Source: Sulfurisoma sp963709555 (GTDB lineage Bacteria > Pseudomonadota > Gammaproteobacteria > Burkholderiales > Rhodocyclaceae). Taken from it: DNA of 64,000 nucleotides. Position numbers and translations under genes: made by a program. The notes under the pieces are model-generated. The model was not told the DNA's origin. It searched no databases and worked only from the letters and a program-made list of their open reading frames with translations. Positions 27,780 to 37,424 of the stretch are shown here, piece by piece; the stretch's first letter is position 1, and every line of letters begins with the position of its first letter. Location: contig CAVPWR010000004.1 of NCBI GenBank assembly GCA_963709555.1, forward strand, positions 62,001 to 126,000. Reading direction: 5' to 3'.

Positions 27780-27859
27780 TGGCCCCCCACGCTCGCAAAC
27801 CCGGCTCGCTGCCCCCCACAGGGAGGCGCTGCCTCCTTGGGGCGGCCCTGCGGAGGCAT
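27777..27859 (+). repeat. Family A intergenic hairpin repeat, copy A2 (fleS-fleR)
   Basis: Begins with the fleS stop (TGATGGCCCCCCACGCTCGC) and ends 4 bases before the fleR ATG. Stems: GCCCCCCACAGGGAGGC and GCCTCC...GGAGGC around TTGGGGCGGCCCTGC. The first 29 bases are identical to copy A1. Confidence 0.9.
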
Positions 27860-27863
27860 TGCC

Positions 27864-29302
<1,439 letters not shown>

Positions 29303-29321
29303 TTTGCCAATCCGCCCGTGT

Positions 29322-29337
29322 TGGCATATCGTTTGCT
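29322..29337 (+). promoter_or_regulatory. Sigma-54 promoter of fliE
   Basis: TGGCATATCGTTTGCT: GG (29323-29324) and GC (29335-29336) are 10 bases apart, with a perfect TTGCT. The start point would be near 29348, about 27 bases before fliE. Confidence 0.8.
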
Positions 29338-29374
29338 TCTGAAAGCTCGGTAACCTTTATCTCACTGCATGACC

Positions 29375-29701
29375 ATGGCCATCGACACCCGCAACGTTGA
29401 ACAGATGCTCTCCGAGCTGCGCTCGGCGGCCTCGATCGCCCAGGGCAAGCCGGCCGACAAGACACAGGCGCCCGGCGGCGTCGATTTCTCGCAGGCGCTC
29501 AAGTCCGCCATCGACCAGGTCAGCCAGGCCCAGCAGCAGGCGCAACAGATGACGCAGGACTTCGCCGCCGGCCAGAGCAACGTCAATCTGCAGGACGTGA
29601 TGATCAACCTGCAGAAGGCCAACCTCTCCTTCCAGCAGATGGTGCAGGTCAGGAACAAGCTGGTGTCCGCCTACCAGGACATCATGAACATGCAAGTGTG
29701 A
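29375..29701 (+). CDS. fliE: Flagellar hook-basal body complex protein FliE
   Basis: Adapter between the MS ring and the rod. About 108 residues. The ATG at 29375 matches the usual family start (MAIDTRNVEQMLSELRSAA); another ATG lies two codons upstream. Conserved VDFSQALKSAIDQVSQAQQQ, NVNLQDVMINLQKANLSFQQ and the C-terminal MVQVRNKLVSAYQDIMNMQV are present. It has its own sigma-54 promoter and is separate from the fliF operon, which is transcribed away from it. Its stop TGA overlaps the next start. Confidence 0.95.
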   Translation: MAIDTRNVEQMLSELRSAASIAQGKPADKTQAPGGVDFSQALKSAIDQVSQAQQQAQQMTQDFAAGQSNVNLQDVMINLQKANLSFQQMVQVRNKLVSAYQDIMNMQV

Positions 29702-30498
29702 TGTTCGCGTCGCTCCAGGTTTTTCTGGCGGCCACCGTGGTGGCCGTTTCCTTTTCGGTGTCGGCCCAGGTCGACGTCGGCAAGCCCTCGGCCCTGCGCA
29801 ACCTCGTCCCTGCCGGCCAGCTCGAGGGCAGCGCCGCCCAGCAGTATGGCGAGCTCAAGCGCCAGGCGGCGGCCAAAGGCGCACTGGCGCCGGAGCAACA
29901 CCCGCAGGTGCGGCGGCTGCGCTCCATCGCGGCCAGAATCATTCCCTACGCCGTCAAGTGGAACCCGCGTGCCGGCCAGTGGCAGTGGGAAGTCAATCTC
30001 ATCGGCTCGAAGCAGATCAATGCCTTCTGCATGCCCGGCGGCAAGATCGCCTTCTACAGTGGCATCCTCGATACCCTCAAGCTGAGCGACGACGAGGTGG
30101 CGATGGTGATGGGCCACGAGATCGCCCACGCCCTGCGCGAGCATGCGCGTGAACGCATCGCCAAGAGCGAGCTGACCAACCTCGGCGCCAGCCTGCTGGG
30201 CGAATTCATCGGGGGCGGCAAATATGCCGGCGCATTCCAGATGGGCGGTGGCCTGCTCTCGCTCAAATTCTCTCGCGACGACGAGGGCGAGGCCGACGTG
30301 GTGGGGCTGGAGCTTGCCGCCCGCGCCGGCTACGACCCGCGCGCCGGGGTCACGCTGTGGCAGAAGATGGCGGCCGCCAATCGCGGCGCGCCGCCGCAGT
30401 GGCTATCGACCCACCCGTCGGGCAACAACCGGATTCAGGAAATCGAGCGGCATCTGCCGCAGGTGATGCCGTTGTACCAGCAGGCGGCGAAGCCCTAG
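29701..30498 (+). CDS. Secreted M48-family metallopeptidase
   Basis: About 265 residues with a Sec signal (MFASLQVFLAATVVAVSFSV-SAQ). The zinc site is MGHEIAHALREHARERIAKS (HEIAH), with the third ligand in DDEGEADVVGLELAARAGYD; STHPSGNNRIQEIERHLPQV near the end is typical of LoiP/YcaL/BepA-like periplasmic proteases. The likely role is envelope quality control. The start codon overlaps the fliE stop, so it is co-expressed with fliE from the sigma-54 promoter, which is unusual for a general protease. A GTG one codon earlier is an alternative start. Confidence 0.85.
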   Translation: MFASLQVFLAATVVAVSFSVSAQVDVGKPSALRNLVPAGQLEGSAAQQYGELKRQAAAKGALAPEQHPQVRRLRSIAARIIPYAVKWNPRAGQWQWEVNLIGSKQINAFCMPGGKIAFYSGILDTLKLSDDEVAMVMGHEIAHALREHARERIAKSELTNLGASLLGEFIGGGKYAGAFQMGGGLLSLKFSRDDEGEADVVGLELAARAGYDPRAGVTLWQKMAAANRGAPPQWLSTHPSGNNRIQEIERHLPQVMPLYQQAAKP

Positions 30499-30506
30499 TC
30501 CTGGCG

Positions 30507-31319
30507 TCAGCCCATCCCCGTCTCGCGCGCCTTGCGCTCGCGCTCGACTTTGATGATGTAGCGCTGCACCAGGGTCAGCATCGGGCCGGACAGGTTCTTG
30601 AACTGGCAGCCGGCGCGCTTGACGTTGGAGCCGTTGCGCAGCGTGATCTCGAACACGCTGCAGACCTTGACGGTGGCGACGACGATGCCGACTTCCGGCA
30701 GCTCGACGCGGCAGTTGGGGAACTCGGCGTCGGCCTGGAAGCCGATGCCTTCGGGCGGGGACATGATCGCCATGCCGCCGCCGCTGATGTCGACCACCTT
30801 GACCTCGATCTGCGCCCGGCTGCCGTCCGCCTTTTCGTAAGGCAGGATGCAGCGCAGCGGCCGCGCGATCGGCACCGTCAGGCGGAAGAATTCGCGCCGC
30901 TGCAGGCGCAGCACGCTATCGGGAAAGGCGGCCCGGAACGCCGGGCGGCCTTCGTAGCTGACCTGGCTCACGCCGCGCAGGATGAACTGGATCTTGACGT
31001 GGTCGAGCTGGGTGGCGCAGAACAGCTTGTCCGCCTCCAGCGCCTTCCTGTTCATGGCGCTGTCGCTGCCGTAATCGAGAACGATCGCGTCGTCCTCGAT
31101 GGCCACCAGCGTCGTCAGCAGAAAGTCGCGGCCCTCGTTGAAATAGACCGTGATGCGCGCGGCGTCGGGCAGCAGGGCGCGCAGAACGAAGAGGATTTCG
31201 CTCTTGGCATTCAGCAGATACTGGCTGTAGTCGCCGGGCTCGAGCAATTCGGGCGCGGACGACGTCTGGGCAGGGGCGCTTTGTGGTTCGTTCATGGCAT
31301 CTGGAGCAGGAGCGAGCAT
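30507..31319 (-). CDS. PilZ-domain flagellar brake protein, YcgR family
   Basis: 270 residues with an N-terminal YcgR-like domain (ILFVLRALLPDAARITVYFN; FILRGVSQVSYEGRPAFRAA) and a C-terminal PilZ domain with the c-di-GMP motif VLRLQRREFFRLTVPIARPL (RxxxR type) and the D-x-S-x-x-G element VVDISGGGMAIMSPPEGIGF. It probably slows or steers the motor when c-di-GMP is high. The ATG at 31295 (MNEPQSAPAQTSS) is an alternative start. Last gene of the leftward fliD-S-T cluster, converging on the M48 gene. Confidence 0.85.
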   Translation of the reverse strand: MLAPAPDAMNEPQSAPAQTSSAPELLEPGDYSQYLLNAKSEILFVLRALLPDAARITVYFNEGRDFLLTTLVAIEDDAIVLDYGSDSAMNRKALEADKLFCATQLDHVKIQFILRGVSQVSYEGRPAFRAAFPDSVLRLQRREFFRLTVPIARPLRCILPYEKADGSRAQIEVKVVDISGGGMAIMSPPEGIGFQADAEFPNCRVELPEVGIVVATVKVCSVFEITLRNGSNVKRAGCQFKNLSGPMLTLVQRYIIKVERERKARETGMG

Positions 31320-31352
31320 TCTACCAGCCCGAGGCGGCAGCCGGGGGCCGAT

Positions 31353-31392
31353 GCGCCCCAGGGGCTTCCTTCGGGGCGTCAGCCAGCGGTGA
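31353..31392 (+). repeat. Degenerate repeat at the flhB-like/PilZ junction
   Basis: CCCCAGGGGCTTCCTTCGGG followed by GCGTCAGCCAGCGGTGACG resembles the block in fleR at 29037-29078 (CCCCAAGGGGACTTCCTCCG, then GGGCG...). It overlaps the last codons of the upstream gene. Confidence 0.35.
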
Positions 31393-31666
31393 CGCCCTTC
31401 TGCTCGACTTGGTAAAGCCAGGCCAGCAGTTCCGCCACGGCGAGATACAGCGCCGGCGGAATGCGGTCGTCGAGATCGACCTGCGCCAGCAGGGCCACCA
31501 GTTCGGGCGACTCATGCACATAAACGCCATGTTCGCGGGCGCGCTTGATGATCTCGTCTGCGATCAGCCCGCGGCCCTTGGCCACCACGCGCGGCGCGGC
31601 ATCGCCCTGGGCATAGGTCAAGGCGACCGCGAGGGATCGCTCTTCCTTCGAATCACTCGGACTCAT
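31379..31666 (-). CDS. Small FlhB C-terminal-domain homologue
   Basis: 95 residues matching the cytoplasmic C-terminal part of FlhB/YscU, without its membrane domain: VALTYAQGDAAPRVVAKGRG, IADEIIKRAREHGVYVHESP and ALLAQVDLDDRIPPALYLAV. The N-P-T-H cleavage motif that would precede this part is absent. Such stand-alone FlhB-like proteins are encoded next to a second FliK in many Proteobacteria and are thought to modulate export specificity. Its start overlaps the fliK-like gene by 14 bases. Confidence 0.85.
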   Translation of the reverse strand: MSPSDSKEERSLAVALTYAQGDAAPRVVAKGRGLIADEIIKRAREHGVYVHESPELVALLAQVDLDDRIPPALYLAVAELLAWLYQVEQKGVTAG

Positions 31667-32810
31667 GTTTCACCTGCGCCGCCAGCAGCGGCACACCCGC
31701 TTCGCCCAGTGCCGCCGCCAGCGCCGGGATTTCGTCGCGCAGGTCGGCCGCACTGGCGCCGTAGGGCGTGGCCAGAACGATGCGAATGCCGGCCGGATCG
31801 AGCTGCAGCGTGGCGTCGACGCGCCCCAGCCGCGGCGTGGTCAGCGACAGCGTGGTGCGCCAGCGGCCGGCCTCGTCCTCGGCGTCACCGCCGCCTTCGC
31901 CTTCGGGCCGTTCCCACTCGATCTGCCAGTCCATGTTCTGTCCCGGCCAGACCTCGCCTTGCCACATCAGGCGCTGGCCGGCGGCGGCCTCGAGTTGCTG
32001 CTGTACCAGCGGACGCAATTCCTCGGGCACGGCCTGGCTCTGGGAAAAGGTCGGCGCTGGCGCTACGGTGCTATTGGCTGGTGAAGCCTGCGCTGCGGCC
32101 TCTGCGCCGCCGAACAATCCGGCAAGCAGGGTCGTCACCCCCGTGGCGCGCGGCGCGTTGGCGCCGAGCTCGGCGGCGCGGGCAGATGCCGCCTCCGGGG
32201 CGATGCGATGGGCGGTCAGCAGGTCCGGCGCCGAGAGGCGCCCCTGCGGCTCATGCAGCAGGTTGGCGAGCGGCAGCTTGCCCGTCACCCACTGCGCCTG
32301 GTGCGATTCATAGAACAGGCCGCTCTGGGTCACCGCGCTCTTCAGCGCGGGCAGCAGATCCTGCGCTGTGGCCGGCGGCCGCGGCAGCAGGGGCTCGCCG
32401 CGGTTGAGCGGCGCCGGCGTCGGCGTCTCGCCCTCGGGCACCAGCAGCTTGCCGATCATCTGGCCGGCATTCGACAGGCGGGTGAAAGGGTAGGCCTCCT
32501 GTGCCCCTTCAACCAGCGCCTTCGGTGCCAGCTGGGCGATCACCACCTTGGCGGTGCGGTCGATCACCACCAGTTCCATCAGGTCGCCGGGCTTGGCGCC
32601 CTCCGGCAGCTGCAGCGTCAGCGACTTGCCGGCCACCATCGCCCGGTAGGTGTTCTCCGGCAACACCTCCTGGATGCGGGCGGTGAAGGACTGGCCTATC
32701 TGCAGTTCCGGCAGGTCGGCCGGAATCGGCCGCACCGGGCTGACGGGATTCAGCAGGGCTTCGTTTTGCGCCCTGAGCTGGACGCCGAGGTCGGGGGGGA
32801 TCAGGGCCAT
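31653..32810 (-). CDS. Second FliK-type hook-length control protein
   Basis: 385 residues: an N-terminal region with LPELQIGQSFTARIQEVLPE and AKPGDLMELVVIDRTAKVVI, a low-complexity linker, and a C-terminal Flg_hook-like domain (TTLSLTTPRLGRVDATLQLD; AAALGEAGVPLLAAQVKHES). This makes it a FliK paralogue distinct from the gene at 20070. The linker STVAPAPTFSQSQ is encoded by a family B repeat. Coupled to the FlhB-like gene; function probably accessory to export switching. Confidence 0.75.
   Translation of the reverse strand: MALIPPDLGVQLRAQNEALLNPVSPVRPIPADLPELQIGQSFTARIQEVLPENTYRAMVAGKSLTLQLPEGAKPGDLMELVVIDRTAKVVIAQLAPKALVEGAQEAYPFTRLSNAGQMIGKLLVPEGETPTPAPLNRGEPLLPRPPATAQDLLPALKSAVTQSGLFYESHQAQWVTGKLPLANLLHEPQGRLSAPDLLTAHRIAPEAASARAAELGANAPRATGVTTLLAGLFGGAEAAAQASPANSTVAPAPTFSQSQAVPEELRPLVQQQLEAAAGQRLMWQGEVWPGQNMDWQIEWERPEGEGGGDAEDEAGRWRTTLSLTTPRLGRVDATLQLDPAGIRIVLATPYGASAADLRDEIPALAAALGEAGVPLLAAQVKHESE
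32045..32070 (+). repeat. Family B short repeat inside the second fliK gene
   Basis: AAAAGGTCGGCGCTGGCGCT then ACGGTG. Antisense to the gene, where it encodes TVAPAPTF in the interdomain linker. Confidence 0.75.
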
Positions 32811-32865
32811 GGGTTCAGCCCTTCAGGACTTGCGGATTCATGGTGGCAAACCGCGCCACCCGCAG

Positions 32866-33216
32866 TCAACCGGCGGACGAAGCGCCGTAGGCGCGCTCGA
32901 CTTGCTGGCGTTTGGCATTGCCGCCGAGGAACTGGCGTACATGCTCCATCCACGGCTCGGTATGGCGGCGGACTTCGGCGTCGTCGTCGAGGATGCGCTG
33001 GATGATGGATGCTTTGAGCGCCTTGTCCGCGACGCTCAGTGCCGCGTTGGGGTCATCGTCGTTCATCAGCGAGTCGCGCAATGCCGACACGGTCTGTTCG
33101 AGGGAAACCAGCGCTTCCCAGTCCTGCAGCCGTGCCGCTTCGACCATGCGGGCCGAAAGGGCGCTCATTTCCTTGTAGGTTTCGATCTGGGAAGGCATCG
33201 ACAGCATGGTAGCCAT
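32866..33216 (-). CDS. fliT: Flagellar chaperone FliT-like protein
   Basis: About 116 residues from the ATG at 33216, which overlaps the fliS stop (ATGA). All-helical, with SQIETYKEMSALSARMVEAA, WEALVSLEQTVSALRDSLMN and IIQRILDDDAEVRRHTEPWM, followed by a C-terminal QFLGGNAKRQQVERAYG. Position after fliD-fliS and size identify it as FliT, chaperone of the filament cap FliD. The frame is open upstream, but that part is antisense-like and inside fliS. Confidence 0.82.
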   Translation of the reverse strand: MATMLSMPSQIETYKEMSALSARMVEAARLQDWEALVSLEQTVSALRDSLMNDDDPNAALSVADKALKASIIQRILDDDAEVRRHTEPWMEHVRQFLGGNAKRQQVERAYGASSAG

Positions 33217-33641
33217 CAGGCGGCGGCCTTGTTCGGGGAAACTACAGCAGGATCGGTGGCTATTTCTTCCCAGGCGCCCTTGAGTTCGCTGAGCAGACCG
33301 GCAGCCTCCGTCAGCGCGGCGGGGTCGTTTTTCAGGTTGGCGTGGAGCAGGCGGGTGCAAATGTAGTCGTAGAGAGCCGCAAGACGCTCGGCCAGTTCGC
33401 CGCCTCCCTGAATGTCGAGGCTGGCCTTGAGGCCGTTGGCGACGATATCGATCCCCTTCGAGATGTCTTGCCCCTTTTCGGCGATTTCATTGCGCTCCAT
33501 GTGCAGCCGCGCCGAAGCGATGACAACCAGCGCACCATCGAACAGCATCTGAATCAAACGGTGCGGGTCGGCGGCGGAAACACCTGTCTCGACGCCGATG
33601 CGCGCGTAGGCCTCGGTAGGGCTGGCTCTTGTCGCAAACAT
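33216..33641 (-). CDS. fliS: Flagellar filament chaperone FliS
   Basis: 141 residues; binds the C-terminus of flagellin before export. Conserved AYARIGVETGVSAADPHRLI, QMLFDGALVVIASARLHMER, KGIDIVANGLKASLDIQGGG and ALYDYICTRLLHANLKNDPA. The C-terminal tail is longer than usual. fliD lies 14 bases upstream. Confidence 0.95.
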   Translation of the reverse strand: MFATRASPTEAYARIGVETGVSAADPHRLIQMLFDGALVVIASARLHMERNEIAEKGQDISKGIDIVANGLKASLDIQGGGELAERLAALYDYICTRLLHANLKNDPAALTEAAGLLSELKGAWEEIATDPAVVSPNKAAA

Positions 33642-33655
33642 GGGTTCTCTCCCCG

Positions 33656-35070
33656 TTAGTTACTGCTGCTGCTTGCGCCCGGCAGGTTGGCGAGTTGCTG
33701 AGTCAGGTAGGTACTGGTCCGGTTCATGCTGGCGACCAGGGAGTCGAGCGCGGTGAACTGGGCACGGTAGCGCTTCTCCACCTGCACGAGGCGCGCCTGC
33801 AGTGCCTCGCCTCGCTTCTGGATGTCCTTGATCGAGGAAGTGATGCCGTCGGTGCGGCTGGAAATCAGCCCGGATGCGCCGATAATGCTTTCGAAGCGCC
33901 GCATTGAAGCGGACCGCGATGCCCTGGTTGCCGCTCGTGGTCTGCGTGAACAGCGAAGCGACATCCTTGTCCGGATCAGCCAGCGCTGCGGAGAGCTTGC
34001 TGCTGTCCGTCGTGAGCGTGCCATCCTTCTGCAACGCAATGCCGATATCCGAGAGGCGGGAAATGCCGCCGGCGATGCCTGTGATGTTTGCCTGCACCAG
34101 GTTGGAAAGTTGCGATTGGATACTGCGCGCGGTGCTGTCGCCGGTCAGCACCGAGGCCTTCTTGTTCGCCGCATCGTATGCCGTCATCGACTTGATCTGG
34201 CCGATGGCGTCATTGTAGGCCTTGACGAAGGCATTGACTGCCGAAGTGACGGCGCCGGTATTTTTCGCCACGGTTACGGTCGCTGTGCCCGGGGTGGCAA
34301 GGGTGCCCTTGGCGAGATTGAGCGTCAGGCCGTCGATGGCGTCGCTGATGGTGTTCGTCGAGCGAGTGATGGCGATGCCGTTGATGGTCAGGTTGGCGTT
34401 GTCGGCTGCCTGGGTCGTGACCAGGCTGGCCGAGGCGAGGCTGGAAAGTGCATAGGGAGGGGCAGGGGGAATGCCTGCACCACCGTTGTCAGTGACTGTT
34501 ACGCCTATGGCGCCGACCGAACCGCTGGTCTTGGAGGCGAGCACCAGGCGGTTCGTCGTGCCGTCGTTGATGATGCTCGCCGTGACACCCGCATCGGCAT
34601 CGTTGATGGCATCGCGAATTCCGGCGAGCGTGTTGTTGCTGCTGTCGATGGCGATATTCACCGCCGCGCCACCGCCGATCGAGACCGAGAGTGTGCCGGT
34701 CTTGAAGGTGTCCGCCGTGGCGGCATAATTGGTATTGCTGCGTACCGCGTGGATATTTCGCCAGCTGGGTGACGCTGATGTTGTAGCTGCCGGGGCGGCG
34801 GTACTCGATGCGGAGGCCGTAAGCACAGAGCTGTCGGACGACGGAAGCCGATCTCCCGGTGAAGGTGCTGGCGGTTCGAGAGTCTTGACTGCCGATCTGC
34901 AGCGATGACAGCGCGCCCTTCAAGGCTCCGAATGCCGACAACTTGGCCTGATAGCTGGCCTCCTTGCTGGCGAGCGCAGTAAACGGCTGGCTTTCGACCT
35001 GCATCAGTTTGTTGATGATGCCGTTGATGTCGAGGCCGGAGCCGATGCCGGGAGATGAAATGGTTGCCAT
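33656..35070 (-). CDS. fliD: Flagellar filament capping protein FliD (several frameshifts)
   Basis: Hook-associated protein 2, the filament cap. N-terminal MATISSPGIGSGLDINGIIN, KLMQVESQPFTALASKEASY and AFGALKGALSSLQIG are clear. Shifts near 34740-34900 displace the frame; the middle resumes with ADTFKTGTLSVSIGGGAAVN, GIRDAINDADAGVTASIIND and GGISRLSDIGIALQKDGTLT. Another shift near 33900 leads to the C-terminal RTDGITSSIKDIQKRGEALQ and FTALDSLVASMNRTSTYLTQ with stop at 33656. The corrected protein is about 470 residues. All domains are present. Confidence 0.88.
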
Positions 35071-35094
35071 TAAGGGGATCCTTTCGTGCCTATC

Positions 35095-35121
35095 TTAACG
35101 GCAATCGCCGTTGCATTTGTA
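35095..35121 (-). promoter_or_regulatory. Possible FliA promoter of fliD
   Basis: Reverse strand TACAAATG, 11 bases, GCCGTTAA: -10 is 7/8, -35 is poor. It lies 25 bases before fliD and downstream of the flaG terminator, where an independent promoter is expected. Confidence 0.4.
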
Positions 35122-35189
35122 GAGCAGAAAGCGTTCCCGCTTGAATATTTCGTCGCCTCTTCAGCGCTGATTTCTCAGGAGCCAATAAA

Positions 35190-35225
35190 CAAGGCCCGCG
35201 CCGGCATATTGCCGGGCGGGCCTTG
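35190..35225 (-). terminator. Rho-independent terminator after flaG
   Basis: Long GC-rich hairpin, CAAGGCCCGC...GCGGGCCTTG with an inner CCGGCA/TGCCGG stem, followed on the reverse strand by TTTATT. It closes the fliC-flaG transcript before fliD. Confidence 0.8.
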
Positions 35226-35248
35226 TGATTTGCTGCGTTTTGCGTGCC

Positions 35249-35607
35249 TTACGCCTGTTGTTGCAGCAGCAAGCCTTGCAGTTTGTCGAGCGAGCGGGCG
35301 ATTTCCAGCATTTCCTCGGAAGGAATCTGGCGGATCATCTCGCCGGTCTGTGCATCCGAGATCCGGATGACCGTCTTGCCGGTCGAGTCGTCGATCGCGA
35401 ACGACAGGCTGTTGGGAGCCTTGCTTTCGATCAGTTGTTTCATCGCCTCCACCGCCTTTTGCACTTGCTCTGGCTTGGCTTGCTGCTGGGGAACAGGCTC
35501 CGGCACGGCGGCCGACACCTTGGCCGGCGGTTGCTGGGCGCGCCCTGCGGGGCGGCCGGCAGCGTCGCGGTGCTTGGGGTGCCGGTATTTCCGATCGTCA
35601 TTGCCAT
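35249..35607 (-). CDS. flaG: Flagellar protein FlaG (one frameshift)
   Basis: Small protein that affects filament length in polar flagellates. The ATG at 35607 has GGAG nearby and gives MAMTIGNTGTPSTATLPAAP. One base shift near 35545 leads into QQPPAKVSAAVPEPVPQQQA and the conserved domain LSFAIDDSTGKTVIRISDAQ, TGEMIRQIPSEEMLEIARSL, ending LQGLLLQQQA. Corrected length is about 119 residues. If the shift is real, only the shorter form from about 35518 would be made. Follows fliC after a hairpin. Confidence 0.85.
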
Positions 35608-35630
35608 GAGCGTTCTCCTTGCCCTTTGCC

Positions 35631-35652
35631 GCGGCGGAATTGCTTCCGCCGC
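35631..35652 (-). other. Perfect hairpin between fliC and flaG
   Basis: Reverse strand GCGGCGGAA-GCAA-TTCCGCCGC: a 9-bp perfect stem with a GNRA-type GCAA loop, 25 bases after the fliC stop. There is no T-tract, so it is more likely a 3'-end stabiliser or partial attenuator that lowers flaG expression relative to flagellin. Confidence 0.55.
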
Positions 35653-35677
35653 CAGCCGTTACTCAGATGCTTGCCGA

Positions 35678-37219
35678 TTAACCGCGGAGCAGCGTGAGAA
35701 CGTTGTTGGGCAGGGCGTTCGCCTGGGCCAGCATCGCGATGCCAGCCTGCTGCAGGATCTGGGCGCGGGTCAGGTTGGCGGTTTCCTGGGCGAAGTCGGC
35801 GTCCTGGATGCGGGAGCGCGATGCCGAGATGTTCTCGGACGAGGTCTGCAGGTTGGCGACCACGGACTCGAAGCGGTTCTGGATGGCGCCGAAGGTTGCC
35901 GCGCAGAGCCGTTGACCTGGTTCAGGGCGGCGTCACAGGGTGGCAATCGCGTGTTGGCGCCGGCCGCCGTCGAGATATCCACGATGCAGCGACGTGACTG
36001 CGGAGGCGCTGTCGTCGGTAGCCCGCTACGCAAAGATCTCGGCACTGGCGTTTGCAGTTGTGATCGTCCCACGGAAACTCGAGAGGTTGACCGTGCCGGT
36101 CTGACCGCGGCGACCGTACCGCCTTCAGTCAGTGTTGACGGCAACACTGGTGCCGTGCAGCGCATTGCCTGCAGTCGATGTTGCGCCGTAAGGCGCCGAT
36201 AACCGATGTTGCGGCCGTCAGGCGTCGCAAGGTTATCGAAGATGTTGTCGCCGGCGTGATTGGCGGTAATGCTGCGGCATGACACCGTTGATCGCGGAAC
36301 GGGCGTCGACGTCGTTCTGGTGGCTGATCAGCGTCGTTGATGTTGACGGACAGCCGTGAAGGTGCCATCGGGCAGCGTAGTCGCTGCGTCTGCGTATGCA
36401 GCGTAAAGGTAACCGGTAGTTGCCATGCGGCTGAAGTCGAGACAATGTGGTGCTGTTCAGTCCGGTAGCGTCAGACGCCGCCGATGCCGGCGGCGTTGAT
36501 CGGCGGCGATGCTTTGGCGTAGGCACTGCCGCAAGGTGACCGTGCCGAGGTCGGCGGGTGCTGTCCAATGCCGGAAGCGGTAGGTGGACAGCGCGATCGT
36601 GATTAGGTCGCCGGCAGTGGTGGCCGTGACACCGTTGCCCGTGCGTGACGACGGTGACGACGTTGCTAGTGACGCGGTACCGTCGCACGTAGTAGCGTCG
36701 GCGCCGATGGCGGTAGTAGCGCATGCTAGTGAACGAGCTGACCGTGATGGTCTCGTTGGCGTTGGCGCCGACCTGGAAGGCCGCGGTGCCAAAAGAGCCG
36801 TCAAGCAGCTTCAGGCCGTTGAATGAGGTTTGTGAGGCCGACGCGGTCGATTTCCGCGATGACGCTGCTGAACTTCCGCCTCCAGGGCGGCGCGGTCGGA
36901 GGCGCTGTTGGTGGCGTTGGCGGACTGGATGGCCAGTTCGCGGATACGCTGCAGGTTGTTGGCCGATTTCAGCCAGTGCGCCTTCGCCGGTCTGCGCCAG
37001 CGAGATGCCGTCGTTGGCGTTGCGGGTGGCCTGGTTCAGGCCACGAATCTGGGTGGTCATGCGCTCGGAAATGCCGAGGCCGGCGGCGTCGTCCTTGGCG
37101 CTGTTGATGCGCAGGCCGGAGGACAGGCGCTGCAGGGAGGTGGTCAGCGCGGACTGCGAAGTGTTCAGGTTGCGCTGCGCGTTCAGCGACGGGATGTTGG
37201 TGTTGATTACTTGTGCCAT
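35678..37219 (-). CDS. fliC: Flagellin FliC (heavily frameshifted in this sequence)
   Basis: Major filament subunit. The first 86 codons (MAQVINTNIPSLNAQRNLNT; LRINSAKDDAAGLGISERMT; NANDGISLAQTGEGALAEIG) and the last 60 (NLQTSSENISASRSRIQDAD; FAQETANLTRAQILQQAGIA; PNNVLTLLRG) are typical D0/D1 sequence. Between 35890 and 36960 the frame changes many times, roughly every 40-80 bases, although pieces such as TSFNGLKLLDGSFGTAAFQV and GANANETITVSSFTSM remain readable. Length (about 514 codons) fits flagellin. Because both ends are perfect and a strong FliA promoter precedes the gene, collapsed or low-quality assembly is likelier than inactivation. Confidence 0.85.
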
Positions 37220-37294
37220 TGTTTTACTCCTTCAGAGGGTTAGGAGTTCGGCAACGCTTGAATCCCAACGGTGTCGCTGCCGCCTACAGGGTGT

Positions 37295-37321
37295 TTAACG
37301 GAGAGGTGGCTGGAAACTTTA
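37295..37321 (-). promoter_or_regulatory. FliA (sigma-28) promoter of fliC
   Basis: Reverse strand TAAAGTTT, 11 bases, TCCGTTAA: -35 8/8, -10 6/8, exact spacing, about 76 bases before fliC. Confidence 0.82.
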
Positions 37322-37353
37322 GGATGGGTGACGTCGGAAACTTCTCATGGGAA

Positions 37354-37409
37354 TTGACACCGGCGATGGGCCACCATAGACTAGACCAACCAAGTTAGAC
37401 CAACCATGG
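37354..37409 (+). promoter_or_regulatory. Sigma-70 promoter and putative operator of the first vapBC
   Basis: TTGACA (37354-37359), 17 bases, TAGACT (37377-37382). Immediately downstream are two direct repeats of AGACCAACCA (37383 onward and about 37396 onward), a plausible binding site for the antitoxin. The second vapBC promoter has the same -10 and the complementary TGGTTGGTT. Confidence 0.65.
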
Positions 37410-37424
37410 TTCGGGATCGACGCG

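Noticed and set aside
35890..36960. Separate small genes inside the scrambled fliC middle part
   Set aside because: Every open segment is a flagellin piece in a shifted frame or its antisense; none has independent features.
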